From an uncultured Saprospiraceae bacterium (GTDB taxonomy: Bacteria > Bacteroidota > Bacteroidia > Chitinophagales > Saprospiraceae): DNA of 6,033 nucleotides. Position 1 is the stretch's first letter, and each line of letters opens with the position of its first letter. Of this stretch, positions 1 to 5,714 are shown piece by piece. Position numbers and translations under genes: made by a program. The notes under the pieces are model-generated. The model made no database searches. It was not told the DNA's origin and saw only the letters and a list, made by a program, of their open reading frames with translations. The stretch is taken from NCBI GenBank assembly GCA_937942465.1, contig CALDEO010000040.1, positions 1-6,033 on the forward strand, read 5' to 3'.

Positions 1-1131
1 CAATAGTGGTATGATCGATGCCCATACAACGATGGAACTATCAGGAGCACTGATGGCACTGACCCCGATATATACTGCAAATACGAGCGGTAACATGATC
101 GGTAGCGTGAGTGATTGTGCTTCATTGATGTCTTCACCTACAGCAGATCCTACTGCTGCAAATAGTGATGCATATGCAAAGTATCCTCCCAGGAAGTAGA
201 ATATTAATAGTGGGAGTATTTTGAGCCAGTTCATATTACCGATCTCCGTGAGGATCAAGGCTATTTTGGCTGTCCCTTCTTGTATAGCATCTTGTGGTAT
301 ATCAGGGTTATTGGCGATGTCACTTAATGATGGTCCTGCTGCATCTACTCCAAAAAATGAAAAAGCGACCATATATATTATCGGAAACAAGATGGACCAG
401 AGGCCGATCTGTGTCAGTCCGACAAGCCCCACACCGATGACCTTACCCATCATCAACTCAAATGGTTTGACCGATGAGATCAGCACCTCTACGATTCGAT
501 TGATTTTCTCTTCCATGACGCTACGCATCACCTGCATACCATATATCAGGATGATGAAAAATAATGCATATCCGACTACACCACCCAGCAATGATCCGAC
601 GATACCGGTCATACCTGTGATTTCTTTATCATCAAATATCGTATTGGGTATGATATTGATATTTGTCTCTAGAGAGTTGAGTTTAGAGGTGTCTATATCT
701 AGTGCCTTGAGCTTGTAATTCCTTACTTTCTTACGAATATCACGTTCTATGGATTTAGATTCATCAAGAGCAAGTTGGTCATCACTATGATAGATGACGT
801 CGTAGGTCTTGATATCGTTTTGTGTGATTCCTTTTAATTCTAATATACCGTCTAGTTCTTTTGCTTCGTACTTAGTCTTCAGACTCGCTAAGTCGTTGTC
901 TGTAAAAACAAATTCTAGGTTTTTACGACTTTCAATATTCTTGCCTAGGAGATCTTGTTCATCCATGACATAGATCACTTTTTGATCGTCAGAACCTTGA
1001 TTCATGACAAATCCAAGCGCTACAATGAAAATCAAGAAACCGATAGGAGCGAGGAATGTAGTAAGTAAGAACGTCTTATTCTTGACTCGAGTGCTATATT
1101 CCCGTTTAGTTATGAGCCATATTTTATTCAT
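1..1131 (-). CDS. ABC-2 type exporter permease, NatB-like (3' end outside window)
   Basis: This is the membrane subunit of an ABC exporter in the inner membrane. The reading frame starts at the ATG at 1131-1129 and stays open for 377 codons to base 1, so the C-terminus is missing; relatives are usually a little over 400 residues. Hydrophobic segment 1 spans about residues 20-43. It is followed by a polar, probably extracytoplasmic domain at about 45-172. Further membrane segments lie at about 174-200, 231-262, 302-332 and 341-360. The strongest family signal is the stretch at about 207-242: MEEKINRIVEVLISS, then KPFELMMGK and GVGLVGLTQ, which is the coupling region typical of NatB/YhaP-type ABC-2 permeases. 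Its start overlaps the ATPase stop by 8 nt (ATGAATAA), implying translational coupling with the partner gene. The substrate cannot be read from sequence: the family includes Na+ and drug or peptide exporters. The family call is secure; the transported molecule is unknown. Confidence 0.93.
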   Translation of the reverse strand, partial: MNKIWLITKREYSTRVKNKTFLLTTFLAPIGFLIFIVALGFVMNQGSDDQKVIYVMDEQDLLGKNIESRKNLEFVFTDNDLASLKTKYEAKELDGILELKGITQNDIKTYDVIYHSDDQLALDESKSIERDIRKKVRNYKLKALDIDTSKLNSLETNINIIPNTIFDDKEITGMTGIVGSLLGGVVGYALFFIILIYGMQVMRSVMEEKINRIVEVLISSVKPFELMMGKVIGVGLVGLTQIGLWSILFPIIYMVAFSFFGVDAAGPSLSDIANNPDIPQDAIQEGTAKIALILTEIGNMNWLKILPLLIFYFLGGYFAYASLFAAVGSAVGEDINEAQSLTLPIMLPLVFAVYIGVSAISAPDSSIVVWASIIPLL

Positions 1132-2032
1132 GAGAGCTACTTTCTACTTGTTTGATAAATATTTCATTGAGACTAGGGAGTACTTCGTTAAACGATTTGA
1201 TATTGGTACCACCATTGATCAATTCTCGGAGGAGAGTATTGGAGTCATATCCATCATTGACTTTGATGAGTATCGACTCGTCATCGTCAGATATTACTTT
1301 GAAGTCATTGCTTTGCATTCTCTCTGGTAGTTTACCGTCAAATTCTATCTTGTAGATATTCTCTTTGTATTGATCTTTGACTCCTTTGACCGTACCTTCT
1401 AGCATCTTCTTGCCTTGATTGATCAATACGATATCCTTACAGATCTCTTCTACTTGCTCCATCCTATGAGTAGAGAATATGATGCTCGTCCCTTCAGAGT
1501 TGAGTCTATGGATTTCGTCTTTGATCAGATTTGTGTTGATCGGATCCAATCCTGTAAATGGCTCATCCAGTATGATCAACTTGGGGTTATGTACCACAGT
1601 AGCGATGAATTGTACTTTCTGTTGCATTCCTTTAGATAGTTCTTCAACTTTCTTCCCCCACCAGTCTTCAATACCAAATCTTTCTAACCAAGAGTCTAGT
1701 GCTTTTTTAGCATCCGATATGGATAGACCTTTTAATTGAGCTAGATATAAGAGTTGCTCACCGACTTTCATCTTTTTGTATAACCCTCTTTCTTCAGGTA
1801 GATAGCCAATCTGCATCGGGTGAAATGCACTTATTGGTTCGCCATCTAGCAATACGGTGCCACTATCAGCAGCTGTGATTGTTGTGATGATTCGTATCAG
1901 TGAAGTCTTGCCGGCGCCGTTAGGTCCTAGAAGGCCAAAAATGCTACCTTTCGGAATATCAAAACTAATGTGATCAACCGCAGTATGATTACTGTATTGT
2001 TTGACTACATTTTGTAGGGAGAGTATACTCAT
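1124..2032 (-). CDS. ABC transporter ATP-binding protein, NatA-like
   Basis: This 302-residue cytoplasmic ATPase powers the permease encoded immediately downstream. Visible motifs are Walker A GPNGAGKT (36-43), a Q-loop region reading GYLPEERGLY (77-86), a signature LSKGMQQK (132-139), Walker B LIILDEP (152-158) with catalytic Glu157, D-loop GLDP (161-164) and switch His189 in STH. Residues from about 215 to 296 form the extra C-terminal domain (DUF4162 type) common in NatA/YhaQ-like ATPases, ending in the characteristic LNEIFI. The signature is LSKGM rather than LSGGQ, and the Q-loop Gln position is replaced by the PEE sequence; both are usual in this subfamily and do not suggest inactivity. 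The ATG at 2032 places the first beta strand at the expected position, and no Shine-Dalgarno sequence precedes it. ATPase first and permease second with an 8-nt overlap indicates one operon. The substrate is unknown. Confidence 0.96.
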   Translation of the reverse strand: MSILSLQNVVKQYSNHTAVDHISFDIPKGSIFGLLGPNGAGKTSLIRIITTITAADSGTVLLDGEPISAFHPMQIGYLPEERGLYKKMKVGEQLLYLAQLKGLSISDAKKALDSWLERFGIEDWWGKKVEELSKGMQQKVQFIATVVHNPKLIILDEPFTGLDPINTNLIKDEIHRLNSEGTSIIFSTHRMEQVEEICKDIVLINQGKKMLEGTVKGVKDQYKENIYKIEFDGKLPERMQSNDFKVISDDDESILIKVNDGYDSNTLLRELINGGTNIKSFNEVLPSLNEIFIKQVESSSHE

Positions 2033-2224
2033 AGTATCTGTCTAGATTGCTTATACAATGTAAGATATAAGATTCAACCCAAAGCAGTAGGATGACTAAG
2101 ACGAAAGTTGCCGTTTAATAGATTAGAGCTATAGATATTTGATTTAATCACACTGTAGGACTGATTTTTTATAGATAGTTGATTATATTTAACAGAAGTT
2201 TAAGGCCTCAATAAACCCCAATTC

Positions 2225-2268
2225 TTGTGACTTATTACTGATTTAGGGTCTCTTTAGTATAAACTAAA
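2225..2268 (+). promoter_or_regulatory. Possible promoter and small dyad upstream of the secreted-protein gene
   Basis: The divergent spacer 2033-2280 must hold promoters for both flanking transcription units. On the plus strand a TTG at 2225-2227 lies 21 nt before TCTCTTTA (2249-2256), a poor match to the Bacteroidota -7 element TAnnTTTG. TTTAGT (2253-2258) and ACTAAA (2263-2268) form a 6-bp inverted repeat with a 4-nt loop, 12 nt before the ATG. The remainder of the leader is A-rich, as expected where Shine-Dalgarno pairing is not used. On the minus strand I found no good TAnnTTTG match before the ABC operon; the nearest thing is TTGAAT followed 16 nt later by TATAAG. The call is tentative. 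Confidence 0.25.
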
Positions 2269-2280
2269 AATAAAACAATT

Positions 2281-2949
2281 ATGAAATACTTCTATTCATT
2301 CATGCTACTCATCTTTTTCAACAGTATGGTTTTCGCTCAAGTTACTGAACGAAGTGCCACGATGAGCTTAGGTAATAATAACGCATTTACAGTCGACCTT
2401 CCAGGTGCTAATAAGAAGCTCGCTGAGAAGATGCTTAAAGAATACCTTAAGGATTATGGCAAAGTTGAAAAAAATAAAAAGGCTAAGGAATATTACGTAA
2501 CACAGACAAGGGTACCTGCTATCGAAACAGGAGGTATGGTCAATCTATATGCCAAAATAGAAGAAAGAAAGGATATGTCTATCATGACTCTTTGGGTTGA
2601 CAATGGTACTTCGTTTGTATCATCAGACGATATCCCATCAGAAGCAGCCGGTGTAGAGGTGTTTATGACCGACTATAGAAACAAGGTAAGAAAAGAGGTT
2701 ATCAAGAATGACATCAAAGACGAAGAAAACAACCTAAAAGACTTAAATAAGGACTTTAAAAAGTTGACAAAGAAAAATGAAGGCTATCATAAGGATATCG
2801 CTAAAGCAAATGAAAAAATAGCTGAAGCGGAATTAAACATCGAGAAGAACCTAATGGATCAAGATGTGAAAAATGAAGAAATCGAAAAGCAGAAGGAATT
2901 GCTTGAAAAAATCACTGAAAAGCTCAATAACGTAGGACGTGATAACTAG
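2281..2949 (+). CDS. Secreted protein of unknown function with C-terminal coiled coil
   Basis: I do not recognise a named family. The 222-residue product starts with a clear Sec signal peptide: Lys2, a hydrophobic core at about 5-17 and a likely signal peptidase I site after VFA (residue 19, before Gln20). There is no lipobox cysteine. The mature protein has a probable small mixed alpha/beta domain at about 25-135, including a Lys-rich helix (44-70), the strand-like stretch YYVTQTRVPAI (71-81) and hydrophobic strands around 86-92 and 100-107. From about 136 to 217 the sequence is a highly charged Lys/Glu/Asn/Asp helix with heptad-like spacing and no proline, so a long coiled coil is likely. 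No transmembrane segment follows the signal, so it should be periplasmic or exported. It stands alone, divergent from the ABC operon and closed by its own terminator. A structural or envelope-associated role is possible but is only inference. I have an unverified impression that similar proteins occur in other Bacteroidota. Confidence 0.9.
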   Translation: MKYFYSFMLLIFFNSMVFAQVTERSATMSLGNNNAFTVDLPGANKKLAEKMLKEYLKDYGKVEKNKKAKEYYVTQTRVPAIETGGMVNLYAKIEERKDMSIMTLWVDNGTSFVSSDDIPSEAAGVEVFMTDYRNKVRKEVIKNDIKDEENNLKDLNKDFKKLTKKNEGYHKDIAKANEKIAEAELNIEKNLMDQDVKNEEIEKQKELLEKITEKLNNVGRDN

Positions 2950-2996
2950 TCAAAGCCTTACGTATAAGTAATAAAAATATATCGCAAGATACTAAC

Positions 2997-3032
2997 AAGC
3001 CGAGCAGTGAACATTCATTGCTCGGCTTTTTT
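2997..3032 (+). terminator. Rho-independent terminator after the secreted-protein gene
   Basis: Bases 2997-3011 pair with 3014-3028 over 15 positions, with one G-T wobble and a GC-rich core (GCCGAGCA with TGCTCGGC). The 2-nt loop implies that the top pair opens. The stem runs into six T residues (3027-3032). It begins 47 nt after the stop codon at 2949 and cleanly ends the single-gene unit. On the opposite strand there is no comparable T run, so it acts in the plus direction. Confidence 0.9.
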
Positions 3033-3038
3033 ATTTGT

Positions 3039-3194
3039 ATGTCTATACGTCTTTATAGTTCACTAAGGTATTGGTTGCGTAGTCCTAGTAATGACCATGA
3101 TTTTGACTTCCTATGTTTATTGCAGGGTGACTTGTACGACTTGTTAGATATTCCTAGAAATAGGATCAAAATGAGTTACTCACAAACAGATTAG
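3039..3194 (+). CDS. Doubtful 51-aa open reading frame in the spacer before dnaB
   Basis: An ATG at 3039 opens a frame of 51 codons ending in TAG at 3192-3194. The product starts MSIRLYSSLRYWLRS and ends KMSYSQTD; it has no signal peptide and no motif I recognise. The start lies only 7 nt after the T run of the upstream terminator, leaving little room for a promoter or leader, and the terminator should block read-through from the previous gene. A frame of this length is not rare by chance. It could instead be the remnant of a longer gene or plain non-coding spacer. I list it because nothing else explains this stretch. Confidence 0.12.
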   Translation: MSIRLYSSLRYWLRSPSNDHDFDFLCLLQGDLYDLLDIPRNRIKMSYSQTD

Positions 3195-3195
3195 C

Positions 3196-3215
3196 TTATT
3201 AACACTTTTTCCACA
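3196..3215 (+). promoter_or_regulatory. Pair of DnaA-box-like 9-mers upstream of dnaB
   Basis: TTATTAACA (3196-3204) and TTTTCCACA (3207-3215) each differ by one base from the DnaA-box consensus TTATNCACA. They lie in the same orientation with 2 nt between them, about 43 bp upstream of the putative -7 element of dnaB. If real, they could tie dnaB expression to DnaA. AT-rich sequence yields single-mismatch boxes fairly often, so this is a candidate only. Confidence 0.3.
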
Positions 3216-3257
3216 AATGAATGTTGGGCAATGTTTTTAATCATCGATTGTAAGGAT

Positions 3258-3265
3258 TAACTTTG
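3258..3265 (+). promoter_or_regulatory. Bacteroidota-type -7 promoter element for dnaB
   Basis: TAACTTTG matches the Bacteroidota primary-sigma -7 consensus TAnnTTTG exactly. It lies 41 bp before the dnaB ATG, which would give a leader of roughly 30-35 nt, AT-rich and without a Shine-Dalgarno sequence. No TTG lies at the ideal distance of about 19-21 nt upstream; the region there is T-rich (around 3233-3239), and the nearest upstream TTG (3224-3226) is too far away. The -33 half is therefore weak or absent. Confidence 0.5.
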
Positions 3266-3306
3266 TATTCTACTTTTTAGTAATACGAATAATATCCAAG
3301 CATATA

Positions 3307-4821
3307 ATGGCAGAACAAAACAATCCACTCAAAGCAGTATCAGGGAAGTTGCAAAAAACCTCAAGGTCAGATGGCGATGCCAATGATCTTGTATATGGTC
3401 GTGTGCAACCGCAAGCGCTACCGCTAGAAGAGGCTGTACTGGGAGCATTGATGTTGGATAAAGATGCGCTACCTTCTGTGATCGAGATCCTCAAGAAAGA
3501 GTCGTTCTACTTAGAGGCACATCAAGAGATATATGAGGTCATGACTGTCTTATTTGATGCACAGCAGCCTATCGATATATTGACAGTACATGAGGCACTC
3601 AAGAAAGCTAAAAAGCTAGATACTGTTGGAGGTGTTAATTACCTCATCGACCTTACTAACAAAGTAGCCTCAGCAGCCAATATAGAATTTCACTCTAGGA
3701 TCATCACACAGAAGTATATACAACGAGAGTTGATACGTGTTTCCACGAAAGTGATCAAAGACTCTTATGAAGATGCCAAAGATGTATTGGAGCTGCTAGA
3801 TGAAGCAGAGAGAGGACTATATGATATTACAGATTCTAACTTGAATACTGGATACGAAGCGGTCGGTGCTGTAGCCGTCAAGGTACAGAAGATGATCGAT
3901 GAGATGCGTAATAAAGGTGATGATCTGACAGGAGTCACTACTGGATTTGCCGAGCTCAATAAAATCACCAACGGCTGGCAACCATCAGATTTAATCATTA
4001 TTGCGGCACGTCCGGGTATGGGTAAGACGGCATTCACGCTGTCCCTAGCCAAGAATGCCGCAGAGCATGGACAAGGTGTTGCTATATTTTCTTTGGAGAT
4101 GGCCAATGCACAACTCGTGCAACGTCTTATATCGATGGATGCATCGCTTAATAGTAGACTGCTCCGTAATGGTCAGATGAATGAAGATGAATTTGGTCAA
4201 TTGCACGATAGTGTAACTAGGCTCGCAGAGCTACCGATATTCGTCGATGATACACCTGCCTTGAATATATTCGAACTTCGGGCAAAATCGAGAAGACTTA
4301 AACAGAATCATAATATACAGTTGATCATCATTGATTACCTACAATTGATGGCCGGAGCACCTAACCAATCCAACGGTAGTCGAGAGCAGGAGATATCAAG
4401 TATCTCTAGAGCCCTCAAGGGTATGGCCAAGGAGCTCAACGTACCTGTGATAGCACTATCGCAGCTGAGTAGAGCCGTAGAGACAAGGGGAGGAGATAAG
4501 AAACCGCAACTATCGGATTTGAGAGAATCAGGAGCGATCGAGCAAGATGCCGATATCGTTACATTTATCTACAGACCCGATTACTATGAGTTGAGTGGTG
4601 AAGATTTTGACATACCTAAGGATCAGGCAGAGATCATCATAGCCAAGCACAGGAATGGATCTCTAGGAAGTGTATATCTTAAATTTATCCCGCATTTTGT
4701 TAAGTTTACAGAACCAGATGATAGCGATGATTTGAGTTTCGGATCAGACGACCCGTTTGGTGGTGGTATCATCACGCGACCATCTCGTATGAACGAGCAA
4801 GAGGAAGAGTCGCCTTTCTAG
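3307..4821 (+). CDS. dnaB: Replicative DNA helicase DnaB
   Basis: This is the hexameric 5'-3' helicase that unwinds the chromosome at the replication fork and recruits primase. The 504-residue length is normal for the family. An N-terminal extension (1-36) precedes the helical N domain, which begins at PQALPLEEAVLGALM (about 35-49) and runs to about 175. After a linker, the RecA-like motor domain runs from about 205 to 468. It shows Walker A ARPGMGKT (234-241), catalytic Glu264 in FSLEM, Walker B LIIIDYLQL (339-347), the Gln386 region LSQLSR, the conserved RESGAIEQDADIV (406-418), and KHRNG (447-451), whose Lys447 and Arg449 match the expected trans-acting finger residues. No intein is present. 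The C-terminal tail (about 469-504) is acidic and ends EEESPF, resembling the protein-binding tip of SSB. The start follows a -7 element by 41 bp. The pseudouridine synthase gene follows after 60 bp. Confidence 0.98.
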   Translation: MAEQNNPLKAVSGKLQKTSRSDGDANDLVYGRVQPQALPLEEAVLGALMLDKDALPSVIEILKKESFYLEAHQEIYEVMTVLFDAQQPIDILTVHEALKKAKKLDTVGGVNYLIDLTNKVASAANIEFHSRIITQKYIQRELIRVSTKVIKDSYEDAKDVLELLDEAERGLYDITDSNLNTGYEAVGAVAVKVQKMIDEMRNKGDDLTGVTTGFAELNKITNGWQPSDLIIIAARPGMGKTAFTLSLAKNAAEHGQGVAIFSLEMANAQLVQRLISMDASLNSRLLRNGQMNEDEFGQLHDSVTRLAELPIFVDDTPALNIFELRAKSRRLKQNHNIQLIIIDYLQLMAGAPNQSNGSREQEISSISRALKGMAKELNVPVIALSQLSRAVETRGGDKKPQLSDLRESGAIEQDADIVTFIYRPDYYELSGEDFDIPKDQAEIIIAKHRNGSLGSVYLKFIPHFVKFTEPDDSDDLSFGSDDPFGGGIITRPSRMNEQEEESPF

Positions 4822-4822
4822 T

Positions 4823-4840
4823 ATTAGACTGTAGTCTAAT
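4823..4840. repeat. Perfect 8-bp inverted repeat directly after dnaB
   Basis: ATTAGACT (4823-4830) and AGTCTAAT (4833-4840) are perfect inverted copies separated by GT, starting two bases after the dnaB stop codon. As RNA it would form a short hairpin of about 7 bp with a 4-nt loop. It is followed by GATCTTTT, not a full T run, so at most it is a weak or partial terminator between dnaB and the next gene. It could also be a 3'-end stabiliser or a protein-binding palindrome. Confidence 0.5.
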
Positions 4841-4881
4841 GATCTTTTAAAAATTACCTTACTTTATCCAAATACGTCTAG

Positions 4882-5592
4882 ATGAAATTAAATAAATACA
4901 TCGCTCACTCAGGAGTCTGCTCTAGAAGGAAAGCTGCTGACTTAGTTAAAGATGGTAAGATAAAATTGAATGGTGAAGTACATATCAACCCTGCAACTGA
5001 AGTGGGCGAGGAAGATGTCGTCATGTATGAAGATAAAGTCATCAACATCGAAGAACGTAAAGTATACCTACTACTCAATAAACCTAAGAACGTAGTAACT
5101 ACATTATCTGACGAAAGAGGAAGACAGACAGTACTAGATATACTACGTGGTGAAAGAATAAAAGAAAGAATATACCCAGTCGGTAGATTGGATAGAAATA
5201 CAACAGGCTTGCTTTTATTGACTAATGATGGAGATTTAGCCAAGAAGCTATCTCACCCAAGTCATAAAGTCAAGAAGATATATGAAGTGACTCTTGACAA
5301 AGATGTACCGCAGTCTGATATTGATAAAATAGCAAAAGGCTTAGAATTGGAGGATGGACTGGTTGAAGTAGATAAAGTGAGCTATGTACACAAGCAGCCC
5401 GAAAATGTGGTAGGTATCGAGATTCATATTGGTAAAAATAGAATTGTACGTAGGATATTCGAACACCTAGGCTATAGTGTCGAAAAACTAGATAGAGTAT
5501 ACTATGGTGGACTTACCAAGAAAGACTTGCCTCGTGGCTGGAATCGTCACTTAGGTGAAAAAGAGGTAATCATGCTCAAGCACTTCATCTAG
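4882..5592 (+). CDS. rluB: rRNA pseudouridine synthase, RsuA/RluB family
   Basis: This enzyme converts a specific uridine of ribosomal RNA to pseudouridine during ribosome assembly in the cytoplasm. The 236-residue product has an N-terminal S4 RNA-binding domain (about 1-48, MKLNKYIAHSGVCSRRKA onwards). The catalytic domain follows from about 60, with VYLLLNKPKNVV (61-72), the active-site motif GRLDRNTTGLLLLTNDG (101-117) in which Asp104 is the catalytic aspartate, and the C-terminal GKNRIVRRIFEHLGY (184-198) typical of the RsuA/RluB/RluE/RluF branch. It is compact, without a long charged extension before the S4 domain. RluB (23S rRNA) is the most likely member, but RsuA (16S) or RluF cannot be excluded from sequence alone, so the symbol is a best guess. 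It lies 60 bp after dnaB in the same direction; co-transcription is possible because no strong terminator intervenes. A strong terminator follows it. Confidence 0.9.
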   Translation: MKLNKYIAHSGVCSRRKAADLVKDGKIKLNGEVHINPATEVGEEDVVMYEDKVINIEERKVYLLLNKPKNVVTTLSDERGRQTVLDILRGERIKERIYPVGRLDRNTTGLLLLTNDGDLAKKLSHPSHKVKKIYEVTLDKDVPQSDIDKIAKGLELEDGLVEVDKVSYVHKQPENVVGIEIHIGKNRIVRRIFEHLGYSVEKLDRVYYGGLTKKDLPRGWNRHLGEKEVIMLKHFI

Positions 5593-5644
5593 CAGGGTTT
5601 GCTACCTACAACTTGTTAGTTGATTTAGTAAAGACCCAATAAAT

Positions 5645-5690
5645 AAAAAGCACCTCATAAATGTATTACATTTATGAGGTGCTTTTTTCT
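5645..5690. terminator. Bidirectional intrinsic terminator between convergent genes
   Basis: Bases 5645-5663 pair perfectly with 5669-5687 over 19 bp, around the 5-nt loop TATTA (a further T-A pair could close it). In the plus direction the stem ends in TTTTTTCTTTT (5683-5693). In the minus direction the complementary A-rich flank (5641-5649) supplies the T tract. It lies 52 bp after the pseudouridine synthase stop and 27 bp from the end of the response-regulator gene, so it serves both. Confidence 0.92.
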
Positions 5691-5714
5691 TTTAAAAGTC
5701 TAGAGTGTCTTTTA

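Noticed and set aside
11..718. Plus-strand open frames of 62 and 165 codons
   Set aside because: They lie opposite the ABC permease, whose minus-strand frame is open across the whole stretch and shows clear family motifs. The plus-strand products are low-complexity Ser/Thr/Pro-rich shadows.
1004..1739. Several plus-strand open frames opposite the ATPase
   Set aside because: The minus-strand ATPase has every ABC motif in order; the opposite frames show no domain and overlap one another.
1914..1940. ABC ATPase inactivated by a non-consensus signature and Q-loop
   Set aside because: LSKGM and the PEE Q-loop variant are normal in NatA-like ATPases; Walker A, Walker B Glu and switch His are all intact.
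3033..3306. Chromosomal replication origin next to dnaB
   Set aside because: Only two imperfect DnaA-like boxes are present; there is no box cluster and no dnaA or other origin-linked gene in view.
3270..4106. Minus-strand frames of 74 and 113 codons across dnaB
   Set aside because: They are antisense shadows of the conserved dnaB coding sequence, Ser-rich with no recognisable motif.
4905..5243. Minus-strand frame of 112 codons across the pseudouridine synthase gene
   Set aside because: It is antisense to the S4 and catalytic motifs and has no domain of its own.
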